This document shows, one piece after another, positions 9,031 through 15,373 of a stretch of DNA of 20,437 nt (within the stretch, counting starts at the first letter, position 1; each line of letters begins with the position of its first letter). Source of the stretch: Methylococcaceae bacterium UBA1147 (GTDB lineage Bacteria > Pseudomonadota > Gammaproteobacteria > Methylococcales > UBA1147); contig DBZZ01000081.1 of assembly GCA_002311315.1 (NCBI GenBank), forward strand, positions 47,837 to 68,273, written 5' to 3'. A model generated the notes under the pieces. It worked only from the letters and a program-made list of their open reading frames with translations. It did not search any database and had not been told where the DNA came from. The position numbers and the translations under genes were made by a program.

Positions 9031-9621
9031 TCACGCCCCGGCCAACAAACCAATCCCGGCTTTTTTCAACAAGACGGCAGTCTCGTATACGGGTAAGCCG
9101 ACCACGCCGCTGTAACTTCCCTCTATGCGCTGCACGAACAGGCCGCCAATTCCCTGGATGGCATAAGCACCGGCCTTGCCACGCGGTTCCCCTGTAGCCC
9201 AATATTCGGCGAGTTCCGAATGATCCAGTTTCCTGAACCATACCCGGGTCTCGCTCAAAGCCTGCCAATGATTCCGCCCACGGACGGAAACCGCACTCAT
9301 CACCCTGTGCTGCCTGCCGGATAAACGCTCCAGCATCGCAAGGGCCGATTTGCGGCCTGCCGGTTTACCCAGTACATCGTTGTCCAGCACCACGATCGTA
9401 TCGGCACCGAGAACTGGCAAATCGGCCTTCTGTCCCGAAAAACGTGCCGCCGATTTTTCGGCCGCTAACCGCCGGACATACTGCTCTGGGCTTTCATTTT
9501 CCAGCATCTGTTCATCGATATCGGCCGGCTTCACCATGAAAGAGACCCCCATCTGGCCAAGTAAATCCCTCCGACGCGCTGATGCCGAAGCCAGAACAAT
9601 CTGTGCCTCCGACTTCTTCAC
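9031..9621 (-). CDS. maf: Maf family nucleotide pyrophosphatase (YhdE-like)
   Basis: Maf proteins are house-cleaning nucleoside triphosphate pyrophosphatases linked to septum control. The YhdE branch prefers dTTP/UTP. The 196-residue product shows the family motifs: an N-terminal IVLASASARRRDLL, PADIDE, then LGADTIVVLDNDVLGKP with the catalytic aspartate, SGRQHRVMSAV, and AGAYAIQGIGG. The frame is open further upstream, but that extension runs inside rlmH. The GTG at 9621, nine residues before the ASASARR motif, is the sensible start and overlaps the rlmH stop as GTGA. Assignment to YhdE rather than YceF rests mainly on its place next to rng, as in E. coli. Confidence 0.93.
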   Translation of the reverse strand: MKKSEAQIVLASASARRRDLLGQMGVSFMVKPADIDEQMLENESPEQYVRRLAAEKSAARFSGQKADLPVLGADTIVVLDNDVLGKPAGRKSALAMLERLSGRQHRVMSAVSVRGRNHWQALSETRVWFRKLDHSELAEYWATGEPRGKAGAYAIQGIGGLFVQRIEGSYSGVVGLPVYETAVLLKKAGIGLLAGA

Positions 9622-10085
9622 TCTCGGTGATAAGGATGGTTTCGGAGCAGGCTTAGCGCACGGTACAGTTGCTCCGCCACGATGACGCGAACAAGGAGGT
9701 GAGGAAATGTCAAGGAAGAAAGACTCCAGCTTTGATGGGCGGCCTTTGCACAGTCCGGCGCCAATCCATCGGGACCCCCGACCAAAAGCGCGATATCCTT
9801 TCCCATGCTCATCCACTTCGAGAGGGTCCCGGCAAGACTCTCTGTGCTCCAGTGAGACCCGTTGACGTCCAGCGCGACCACGTGTGCCCCTGTCGGGACA
9901 GCCTTCAGCATCTTTCCCCCTTCTGTGCGGATCACCTTTCGAAGGTCACCGCTAATGCGTTTCCCAGCCGGAATTTCGACCAGGCGTAGCCTGCATTCAC
10001 CGGTCAATCTTTTTGCATATTCCGCGAACCCCTCGCGAATCCATAGCGGAGTCCGCTGACCAACCGCGATCAAATGAATATTCAT
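9618..10085 (-). CDS. rlmH: RlmH, 23S rRNA pseudouridine-1915 N3-methyltransferase
   Basis: RlmH is a SPOUT-class methyltransferase that uses SAM to methylate the N3 of pseudouridine 1915 in helix 69 of 23S rRNA on assembled 70S ribosomes. Starting at the ATG at 10085 gives exactly 155 residues, the length of the E. coli protein. Signatures are MNIHLIAVGQRTPLWI at the start, VEIPAGKR, the SAM-binding knot loop LLVGGPDGLAP, QSWSLSSLTFPHLLVRVIVAEQLYRA and the invariant C-terminus NHPYHRE. The frame continues upstream without homology, so the longer reading is rejected. Its usual partner rsfS is not adjacent; instead rlmH is divergent from the MoxR gene and coupled to maf by a 4-nt overlap. Confidence 0.96.
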   Translation of the reverse strand: MNIHLIAVGQRTPLWIREGFAEYAKRLTGECRLRLVEIPAGKRISGDLRKVIRTEGGKMLKAVPTGAHVVALDVNGSHWSTESLAGTLSKWMSMGKDIALLVGGPDGLAPDCAKAAHQSWSLSSLTFPHLLVRVIVAEQLYRALSLLRNHPYHRE

Positions 10086-10196
10086 CTTCCCAAGATACCC
10101 GACAATGCCCGCTCGACCCTTTCCAAATACGGAAAGCCAGCCTTCTTGGCATTGTTGCGCTGAAAAGCAGTCTTTGCCGCACAATGGGATGCGCGT

Positions 10197-10225
10197 TTGA
10201 CAAGTGTACGAACAAGGGGTTAATT
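10197..10225 (+). promoter_or_regulatory. Sigma70-like promoter of the MoxR-type gene
   Basis: A perfect TTGACA -35 box (10197-10202) is followed by a 17-bp spacer and TTAATT (10220-10225) as -10. Transcription would begin about 75-80 nt before the MoxR ATG. The box quality and spacing are good, and the orientation fits the only plus-strand gene nearby. Confidence 0.6.
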
Positions 10226-10235
10226 CTAACTTGTT
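10211..10235. promoter_or_regulatory. Inverted repeat over the -10 box, candidate operator
   Basis: AACAAG (10211-10216) is mirrored by CTTGTT (10230-10235) with 13 bp between the arms, and the inner bases TTA/TAA also pair. The element covers the -10 hexamer and the expected start point, the usual place for a repressor site. The ACAAG word also occurs once more at the -35. An RNA hairpin in the leader is the alternative. Confidence 0.4.
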
Positions 10236-10308
10236 TTGCCGGTGAAATGTGCATTTCGGAGCGGCGAAACTGATCCGACACCATTGGAAAACGAGGAACG
10301 CAAACAAA

Positions 10309-11337
10309 ATGAGGCAACCCAAAAACGAACACGATTTTGGCGACTGGAAATCACGCGCCGAGTCGTTTGAAGGTGAACTCGGGAAGGCCGTGGTCGGCAT
10401 GCAACGGGCAATTCGCCTGATCACTACATCGGTCTTTGGCCGCGGACATGTAATGATGTAAGGCGATGTAGGCGTCGGCAAAACCACGCTGCTTCGCGCC
10501 GTGGCTCACTGTATCGGTGGTTCCTACGAACGCATCGAAGGAACCATTGACCTGATGCCGAATGACCTCGTCTACCACACGTACATCAACCGGGAAGGCA
10601 AGCCCCAGATCGACCCCGGACCGATCCTCAGGCACGAAGAACGTCTGTCCACCTTCTTTTTCAATGAAGTCAACAGAGCACGACCGCAGGTTCATTCCCT
10701 ACTGCTCAGCGTCATGGCAGAAAAAAGCATCAGCGCGTTTAACCGTGAATACCATTTCCCGCATCTGCAGGTCTTTGCCGATCGAAACCGGGTGGAAAAG
10801 CAAGAAACATTCGAGATTCCGGCGGCAGCCCGCGACCGTTTCATGATGGAACTGAACATCGAAATCCCGGAATTCATCAAAGACCGCAAGGCACTGGTGT
10901 TTGATCCGCGTTTCCACAATATCGACCAATTGCTGCAAGGCATTCGGCCCGACATTCTTCCATTTGACCGGCTCAACGGGATCGCAACAACCATCCAGCG
11001 AGAAATCACTGCCTCGGGGACACTGCAGGATTACGCTCTGGACCTTTGGGAAGCAACTCGGAACCCGGGCCAATACGGAGTATCCATTGATGGGATTGAC
11101 ATGGATCGACTGGTGTTTGCCGGCGCTAGCGCACGCGGCATGAGCATGTTACTGCGCGCAGCCCGCGTTGCGGCATGGCTGAACAACCGCAACGCAATCA
11201 TTCCCGAGGACATTCAAACGATCTTTCACGAAACGGTGGCTCACCGAATCTTCCTGTTCCCAACCTACGAAATGCGCCGAGAATCGCTGATCACCCCTCT
11301 GGTCAGAGGAATCCTGCAATCAGTCGCCTCTCCATGA
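10309..11337 (+). pseudogene. MoxR-family AAA+ ATPase interrupted by an in-frame TAA before Walker A
   Basis: MoxR ATPases are AAA+ chaperones that usually act with VWA and DUF58 proteins in metal insertion or complex assembly. The frame from ATG 10309 spells 50 residues ending GRGHVMM, then TAA at 10459-10461. It continues in the same frame with Walker A GDVGVGKTT and 291 further residues to 11337. The codon before GDVGVGKT is expected to be Glu (HVLLEG in relatives), and TAA is one base away from GAA. The rest is intact: FFFNEVNRARPQ at the Walker B position (with Asn where Asp is usual), the sensor-1 region VFADRNR, AARDRF, and the C-terminal GASARGMSMLLRAARVAAWL lid with PEDIQ. No second site of decay is seen. 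A restart at GTG 10501 would lack Walker A. No partner genes follow. It is a recent nonsense mutation or a base error. Confidence 0.82.
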
Positions 11338-11451
11338 CGCCTGGCTTTGAACCGGCTACAGATCGAGTGGCCGGATCGCCTGGTCCATCCAGTCGAACGG
11401 CGAAAACGACTGATACTCCGAGTTTTCTTGCAAAAACGGGAACCGATGGAT

Positions 11452-12414
11452 CTAGATACTGCCCCGTAACAGCGACTCCTGCTGCTCCGGGTAAAGGTAG
11501 ACCTGGCACTCGACGAATGGATGGGGATGGCAACTGAAGTGATGACGAATGAGGTCCAGCGGGACGCACAGCGGGGTTTTCCCAGCCTTGTAGACATCCA
11601 AGGCAAGCAGGAACTCCTGCTTGGCATCGTGATCCAGAACGGGTTTCAGGTAACCAAGCAAGTGCTGCATGACATTGACCTGATCATTGCGGCTTGCCGG
11701 GTGCGCAAGAGCGATTGTCAACTGGCTGCCATAGGACTGCAGAACCTCGTCAAGACCCACCGTTGAAGCCGTTTCGGCCACCAGCCGGCCAAGCCGCCGG
11801 TAAATCAGCTGATGATGAGACAGAATCTGCAGTTTGTGACGGGTATGGAAATCGATCAGCCGAGTCAGGGTCGGTCTGGATTCAACCAGCGCCAGCCACC
11901 GGTCGTAAGCGAAAATCCGTTCGATGAAATGCTCCCTGGACGCCGGGCTCACCAGGCCGCTTTCCTGTTCGACCGGTAACAGCGGATAATGACTCAGCAG
12001 TGAATCCGCAAACAATCCCGTCCCGGTCCCAATCTGGACTCGGCCGTTTTCGGCATGAACCGGGACGTCCCGCAGCCCGCAACTTGGTGACCTGCTTTTA
12101 AGCAAGTAGCCCCGCAGGGAAGCCAGTTCCGGCATCACGCAATCACTGTATGCCCTGATCGAACCGGTCACGTTGAGCCCCGAATTCTCGACCCCGACTG
12201 CATGGATGGACCCATCTTGAAATCGAACCAGGTTCACCGGTTCTCGCGGAACTCCCATTCCCGCCCCAACCTCCGGGCAGATCGGCAGAAACTCAAAGTG
12301 GCGTCCCAGTACCTCGCTGATAAACGGGTCACGCTTGTGTCTGCCGTCGAAACGCACCTCAGCCCCCAACAGGCAACTGCTGACACCGATACGGATCCTT
12401 TGCTGCCCGATCAT
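11452..12414 (-). CDS. DUF523-DUF1722 fusion protein (TudS-like plus YbgA-like)
   Basis: The 320-residue product joins two known domains. Residues 1 to about 150 are DUF523, with cysteines C14 (GVSSCLLG), C46 (PICPEVGAGM) and C112 (SPSCG). In the characterised DUF523 enzyme TudS, three cysteines hold a [4Fe-4S] cluster used for thiouracil desulfuration. Residues about 190-315 are DUF1722, the YbgA domain, with the signature FHTRHKLQILSHHQ and a terminal VYLYPEQQESLLR block. YbgA is encoded beside photolyase in E. coli, and its function is unsettled. The reaction here is therefore unknown; desulfidase-like Fe-S chemistry is inference from the cysteines. The gene follows a small membrane-peptide gene and hemH on the same strand, with 36 nt to the peptide stop, so it may be in the hemH transcript. 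Confidence 0.9.
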   Translation of the reverse strand: MIGQQRIRIGVSSCLLGAEVRFDGRHKRDPFISEVLGRHFEFLPICPEVGAGMGVPREPVNLVRFQDGSIHAVGVENSGLNVTGSIRAYSDCVMPELASLRGYLLKSRSPSCGLRDVPVHAENGRVQIGTGTGLFADSLLSHYPLLPVEQESGLVSPASREHFIERIFAYDRWLALVESRPTLTRLIDFHTRHKLQILSHHQLIYRRLGRLVAETASTVGLDEVLQSYGSQLTIALAHPASRNDQVNVMQHLLGYLKPVLDHDAKQEFLLALDVYKAGKTPLCVPLDLIRHHFSCHPHPFVECQVYLYPEQQESLLRGSI

Positions 12415-12450
12415 TTGCTTCAGTTTGCCAACGACTCGCTCTGGCTTCCC

Positions 12451-12630
12451 TTACCCAACCAGTGTCCGGTGCAAGTTCAGACGCTGGCGGAACAACAAGG
12501 TGCCGCAGGTCACCAGGATTCCCAGGACCAGGTACTCGAGAAAAGGCACTTGCATGGGATACCGCTCAACCGGGTGCAACAAGACCCAGCACGTCATGAA
12601 AAGGACCAGATGACTGAAGATGCTGAACAT
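12451..12630 (-). CDS. Small two-segment membrane protein, 59 residues, unrecognised
   Basis: This short gene lies between hemH and the DUF523-DUF1722 gene. The ATG at 12630 is preceded by a strong purine-rich Shine-Dalgarno (GGGAGGGAA). The product has two hydrophobic stretches, about residues 3-19 (IFSHLVLFMTCWVLL) and 30-48 (FLEYLVLGILVTCGTLLF). They are separated by a short polar turn HPVERYPMQ and followed by a basic tail with RQRLNLHR. It looks like a hairpin inner-membrane protein with both ends on the cytoplasmic side, judged from the positive tail. I do not recognise the family. The good ribosome binding site, the hydrophobic pattern and the tight fit between two real genes (36 nt to the next start) support a real gene. 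Any link to haem supply or to the downstream Fe-S protein is only suggested by position. Confidence 0.68.
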   Translation of the reverse strand: MFSIFSHLVLFMTCWVLLHPVERYPMQVPFLEYLVLGILVTCGTLLFRQRLNLHRTLVG

Positions 12631-12678
12631 TGGGCATTCCCTCCCGGCTTCATGGATCGTGATTGGTCAGAACCTTGA

Positions 12679-12695
12679 AATCAACTCGGTTGATT
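12679..12695 (-). terminator. Hairpin after hemH, possible weak terminator or attenuator
   Basis: AATCAAC and GTTGATT form a perfect 7-bp inverted repeat with a 3-nt loop, beginning 6 nt past the hemH stop. In the minus direction it is followed by only a short TTC, so full termination is unlikely. It could lower expression of, or stabilise, the mRNA ahead of the small membrane gene. Confidence 0.4.
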
Positions 12696-12701
12696 GAGGA
12701 A

Positions 12702-13742
12702 TCAGATCCAACCAGTCAGTTCCGTTTTTATCAGGGACGCCAGCAACTTGATTCCGGAGTCGGAAGCGTTGAGACAGGGAAGATAGTCAAAGCATTCTCC
12801 GCCGCGTTCCAGGAACAGTGCACGATTCTGGATCGCGATTTCTTCCAGTGTTTCGAGGCAATCTGCCGAGAAACCCGGCGTCAGCACCCCGACTCTACGC
12901 ACCCCAGAATCCGCTAGTTCTGCCAACGTTTGGTCGGTATAGGGCTGCAGCCATTGCTTTGGGCCGATGCGTGACTGGAAGGTCATACGCAGCAAACTGT
13001 CTTCCATCCCCAGCCGCTGGCGAAGCAGTCGCGTGGTTTTTGCACAATGGCAATAGTATGGATCACCGGCTTCGACGTAATCCATCGGCAAGCCATGGTA
13101 TGAAGCGATCAGGACTTGTGGCCGCTCAGGGGTCGATTTCAGATAGGCCTCGACAGACTCGGCCAGTGCCTCGATATACCCAGGATGATCATAATACGGG
13201 GCTAATGTCCGGACAGATGGCTGATCACGAAGCCCAGCCAGGCATTCAAAGACCTTGTCGTGAACCGTTGCTGTCGTGGTCGCGCTGTACTGTGGGTAGA
13301 GCGCTGCGATCAGAATGCGGCCACAGCCGAGTTTCCTGAGTTGCCCCAGTCCATCCGGAATCGATGGTGTTCCATAGCGCATTGCCCATTGAACGATGAT
13401 CTTGTCGCCCTGCTGCTTCAGCAGCCCTGCAAGTCGATCGGATTGCATTCTCGTATGGAAGCGTAAAGGCGATTCATCGGTGTCCTCCATCCAGATCTTT
13501 CTATAAGCCCGAACCATCCGGGGAGGCCTGAACCGAAGAATGAATCCATGCAGAATGAACTTCCACAGCAGCGGATTTAATTCGATGACCCTCTGATCGG
13601 AAAGAAATTCTGCGAGGTAATGTCTCACCGCCTTCACATCGCACCGCTCGGGAGTTCCGAGGTTCACCAGCAACACACCGACTTTCGGCGATGGCACATC
13701 GCGATGACCGTGGTTTCGGGCTATCCCGTCTCTTGACCCCAT
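12702..13742 (-). CDS. hemH: Ferrochelatase
   Basis: HemH inserts Fe2+ into protoporphyrin IX as the last step of protohaem synthesis, in the cytosol or at the inner membrane. The 346-residue product has the N-terminal GVLLVNLGTPE motif, YRKIWMEDTDESPL, WAMRYGTPSI and LYPQYSATTTATV. The catalytic histidine is H216 in LIASYHGLP, and the acidic signature is FSADCLETLEEI near residues 291-302. PYYCHCAKTTRLL around residues 228-240 is normal for proteobacterial HemH. The ATG at 13742 has a good AAGGGG Shine-Dalgarno; the first 19 residues are slightly longer than in many homologues. Haem supply fits the two c-type haem proteins encoded further along. It heads a run with a small membrane gene and the DUF523-DUF1722 gene. 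Confidence 0.96.
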   Translation of the reverse strand: MGSRDGIARNHGHRDVPSPKVGVLLVNLGTPERCDVKAVRHYLAEFLSDQRVIELNPLLWKFILHGFILRFRPPRMVRAYRKIWMEDTDESPLRFHTRMQSDRLAGLLKQQGDKIIVQWAMRYGTPSIPDGLGQLRKLGCGRILIAALYPQYSATTTATVHDKVFECLAGLRDQPSVRTLAPYYDHPGYIEALAESVEAYLKSTPERPQVLIASYHGLPMDYVEAGDPYYCHCAKTTRLLRQRLGMEDSLLRMTFQSRIGPKQWLQPYTDQTLAELADSGVRRVGVLTPGFSADCLETLEEIAIQNRALFLERGGECFDYLPCLNASDSGIKLLASLIKTELTGWI

Positions 13743-13767
13743 TTTGCCCCTTTTACAAATTTGCTAG

Positions 13768-13794
13768 AAAATAACGCCGGCCAGACATTGTTAA
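13768..13794 (-). promoter_or_regulatory. Possible hemH promoter
   Basis: On the minus strand TTAACA (13789-13794) and TATTTT (13768-13773) stand 15 bp apart, 25 nt before the hemH ATG. The spacing is short and the boxes imperfect, so the call is tentative. The remaining 13795-13952 shows no gene or clear terminator. Confidence 0.28.
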
Positions 13795-13952
13795 GCACCT
13801 GGGTTTGGTGTATGCCGAAAGCGGCACATCGAACCAGGCTCGACGCTCTTAAAAAGACGCCGGCTCGCCTGTTGACTGCTGAATCAGAGACCGGAAATGA
13901 AGTGCCTTGAGGGCCGTTGGGAAAGCCATGGATTTTGTGAAATAGTGGCCAA

Positions 13953-14600
13953 TTAGGAATCCAGGTTCTCCTGGGCTCCGATCTCGAAACTGCAGACCGG
14001 ATCGCCTTTCGCCATGCAATCCTGATGAACGACAGACCGTTTCAGCAATGATGAAATCAGGGCAACATCAAAGGCACAGACTTCATTAAAGTTTTGCGCC
14101 AGGTCATGGTAGACACAATTACAAGCCTGGATGGCCGGACTTTTTAGTGCGGTGCCTGTTAAAGAAGCCTCGTAACCGAGCTCGGCCATGATCCGGATGA
14201 CTTCGTCCAGTTGATCGTCGGGCGATTTTCCCTGAAGGCGAAAGAGAAGGCCCTGAGCGGTTTCCTCACCAAGTTTTCGCAAGACCGTTTCCAGCCTTCC
14301 AGACCCCAGTTCGTGTTTCATTTCACCGAGTAATAACTCGGAGAACCAGGCATATTGCTTGGGGAAAAGATGGAGTCCGGGGTCTGTCAGTTTATAGGTT
14401 TGAACAGGGCGTCCAGCAGTTTTCGCGGTGTGTCCCTTTTCAACAAAACCTTTGAATTCGAGAGAGGTGACATGTTGCTGGGTCGCGGTCCTTGAGATCT
14501 TGAGAGTACTGCTGAGTTGGTTGATTGTCAGGCCGGATTTGTGGTGCAAAAGCCGCGAGAGCAATTGGTACTGACGAGATCCAACTTCTTTAATGTCCAT
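13953..14600 (-). CDS. Winged-helix regulator with cysteine-rich C-terminal sensor domain (SufR/V4R-like)
   Basis: A DNA-binding regulator of about 215 residues. Residues about 10-75 form a winged helix of the ArsR/MarR type: LTINQLSSTLKISRTATQQHVTSLEFKGFVEK with the wing GRPVQTYKLT. The C-terminal third carries five cysteines (163, 165, 178, 198 and 206, numbered from the GTG). Two lie in IQACNCVYHDLAQ, one in NEVCAFDVALISSLL, and two in HQDCMAKGDPVCSFEI. That last block resembles the end of V4R-type domains and of Fe-S sensing SufR regulators, but the spacing is not the SufR spacing I remember. Fe-S, haem or redox sensing is therefore inference. ATG 14600 is preferred, with GGTGGG upstream; an in-frame GTG at 14609 is the alternative. 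It is transcribed divergently from the DUF3365 haem protein gene and shares an overlapping promoter region with it, so that gene is the likely target. Confidence 0.82.
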   Translation of the reverse strand: MDIKEVGSRQYQLLSRLLHHKSGLTINQLSSTLKISRTATQQHVTSLEFKGFVEKGHTAKTAGRPVQTYKLTDPGLHLFPKQYAWFSELLLGEMKHELGSGRLETVLRKLGEETAQGLLFRLQGKSPDDQLDEVIRIMAELGYEASLTGTALKSPAIQACNCVYHDLAQNFNEVCAFDVALISSLLKRSVVHQDCMAKGDPVCSFEIGAQENLDS

Positions 14601-14633
14601 ACGGCCCACCGCTTAACAAATCGTAAGGAGTTT

Positions 14634-14639
14634 ATTATA
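14634..14639 (-). promoter_or_regulatory. -10 box of the regulator gene
   Basis: A perfect TATAAT on the minus strand lies 33 nt before the regulator ATG. The hexamer 17 bp upstream is CAAGTT, a poor -35 that overlaps the -35 of the divergent promoter. This is what would be expected if the promoter is regulated. Confidence 0.45.
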
Positions 14640-14654
14640 CCGCTTCTACCATAA

Positions 14655-14668
14655 ATAACTTGCATAAC
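14655..14668. promoter_or_regulatory. Direct repeat ATAAC-TTGC-ATAAC, candidate operator
   Basis: Two ATAAC words 9 bp apart cover the -35 boxes of both divergent promoters. A regulator bound here would block both genes. This is inferred from position; the repeat is short and could be chance. Confidence 0.33.
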
Positions 14669-14687
14669 CTTCCTTCCTGATTATACT
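14660..14687 (+). promoter_or_regulatory. Promoter of the DUF3365 haem protein gene
   Basis: TTGCAT (14660-14665), a 16-bp spacer and TATACT (14682-14687) make a good sigma70-like promoter pointing to the gene at 14771, leaving about 75 nt of leader. The gene has a strong AGGAGG ribosome binding site at 14760-14765. Confidence 0.55.
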
Positions 14688-14770
14688 GGGAAATCACGAA
14701 TGCGCCTTGATCATTCGGATGCGATCGTCTCGAAACCGGCTTTCTATCCCTCTTAAAACAGGAGGCACAA

Positions 14771-15286
14771 ATGAAACAACGAGCAAAGTGGTCACGGCCC
14801 TTTACAGGGTTGATTCTCATAGCAGTCATGGTGGGTCAGTTCGTATCCGCAGCAGAAGATCCAGCGGTTACACGAACCAGGAATCAGGTTTTGATGCTGG
14901 ATGATCTATACAAGACCGTCATTGTACTGGTCACAAAACATTACGTCACAAGTCCTGCGATTGTTTCTGCCGCCACCGCCGGAAAATTGATCTTTGCGGC
15001 GATGAAGGAAAAAGGCTGGCATGAGGTTCGTCTGCTGGGTTTGACTGACCAAATCACCAACCCAGAGAACAAGCCAGCAGATGCCTTTGAAAAAGCAGCC
15101 AAAAAGAGCTTGCTGGCCGGGCAGACAAGCTACGAAGAGGTGGTTTCAGAAGGTGGAAAACAGTATCTTCGCATGGCCACCGCGATACCCGTTGTGATGC
15201 CAGAATGCGTTATGTGTCACAGTAATTTCAAGGACAACAAGGGAGTGATCGGGTCTTTGTCTTACAAGGTTCCGCTTGTGCAGTAA
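14771..15286 (+). CDS. Secreted DUF3365 (Tll0287-like) mono-haem c-type protein
   Basis: The 171-residue product begins with a basic tip and a hydrophobic core (about residues 11-26, GLILIAVMVGQFVSA) ending in SAAE, a classic Sec signal peptide, so it is exported. The mature part is a DUF3365 domain, a PAS/haem sensor fold known from cyanobacterial Tll0287. It carries one c-type haem motif, CVMCH, at residues 146-150 (PECVMCHSNF), plus ITNPENKPADAFEK and AIPVVMPEC, which are typical of the family. A single haem with a flexible axial ligand suggests sensing or electron transfer; the partner is unknown. AGGAGG lies 5 nt before the ATG. It is divergent from the cysteine-rich regulator and ends at a hairpin, so it is monocistronic. 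Confidence 0.9.
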   Translation: MKQRAKWSRPFTGLILIAVMVGQFVSAAEDPAVTRTRNQVLMLDDLYKTVIVLVTKHYVTSPAIVSAATAGKLIFAAMKEKGWHEVRLLGLTDQITNPENKPADAFEKAAKKSLLAGQTSYEEVVSEGGKQYLRMATAIPVVMPECVMCHSNFKDNKGVIGSLSYKVPLVQ

Positions 15287-15294
15287 CCATCAAC

Positions 15295-15318
15295 ATGGCG
15301 GGCAGCAATGCCCGCCAT
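15295..15318. terminator. Hairpin terminator between convergent genes
   Basis: ATGGCGGGC and GCCCGCCAT form a perfect 9-bp stem with a 6-nt loop, 9 nt past the DUF3365 stop. The plus-strand tail CGTTGTTCC is only partly T-rich. The stem is strong, and the place between two converging genes is right for termination. Confidence 0.6.
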
Positions 15319-15373
15319 CGTTGTTCCGGCCGTCTGTCTCATCGGCAGCTTGCGAAGCCGGCCTGAAAGCCCG

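Noticed and set aside
9621..9816. N-terminal extension of Maf to 261 residues
   Set aside because: The extra residues lie inside rlmH, lack Maf similarity, and the GTG at 9621 gives the normal length and a GTGA overlap.
10086..10200. Possible coding remnant just upstream of rlmH (minus-strand frame ending SGILGR)
   Set aside because: No usable start codon and no recognisable similarity; RsfS motifs were looked for and not found.
10086..10487. Upstream in-frame extension of RlmH to 289 residues
   Set aside because: Starting at 10085 gives exactly the 155-residue family length; the extension is antisense to the MoxR gene and has no homology.
11346..11450. Short minus-strand frame ending IRPLDL downstream of the DUF523-DUF1722 gene
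   Set aside because: About 30 residues, no ribosome binding site or start, and no recognisable family.
13810..13826. Hairpin TGCCG-AAAG-CGGCA in the regulator-hemH gap
   Set aside because: Only five base pairs and no T-run in either direction, so not called as a terminator.
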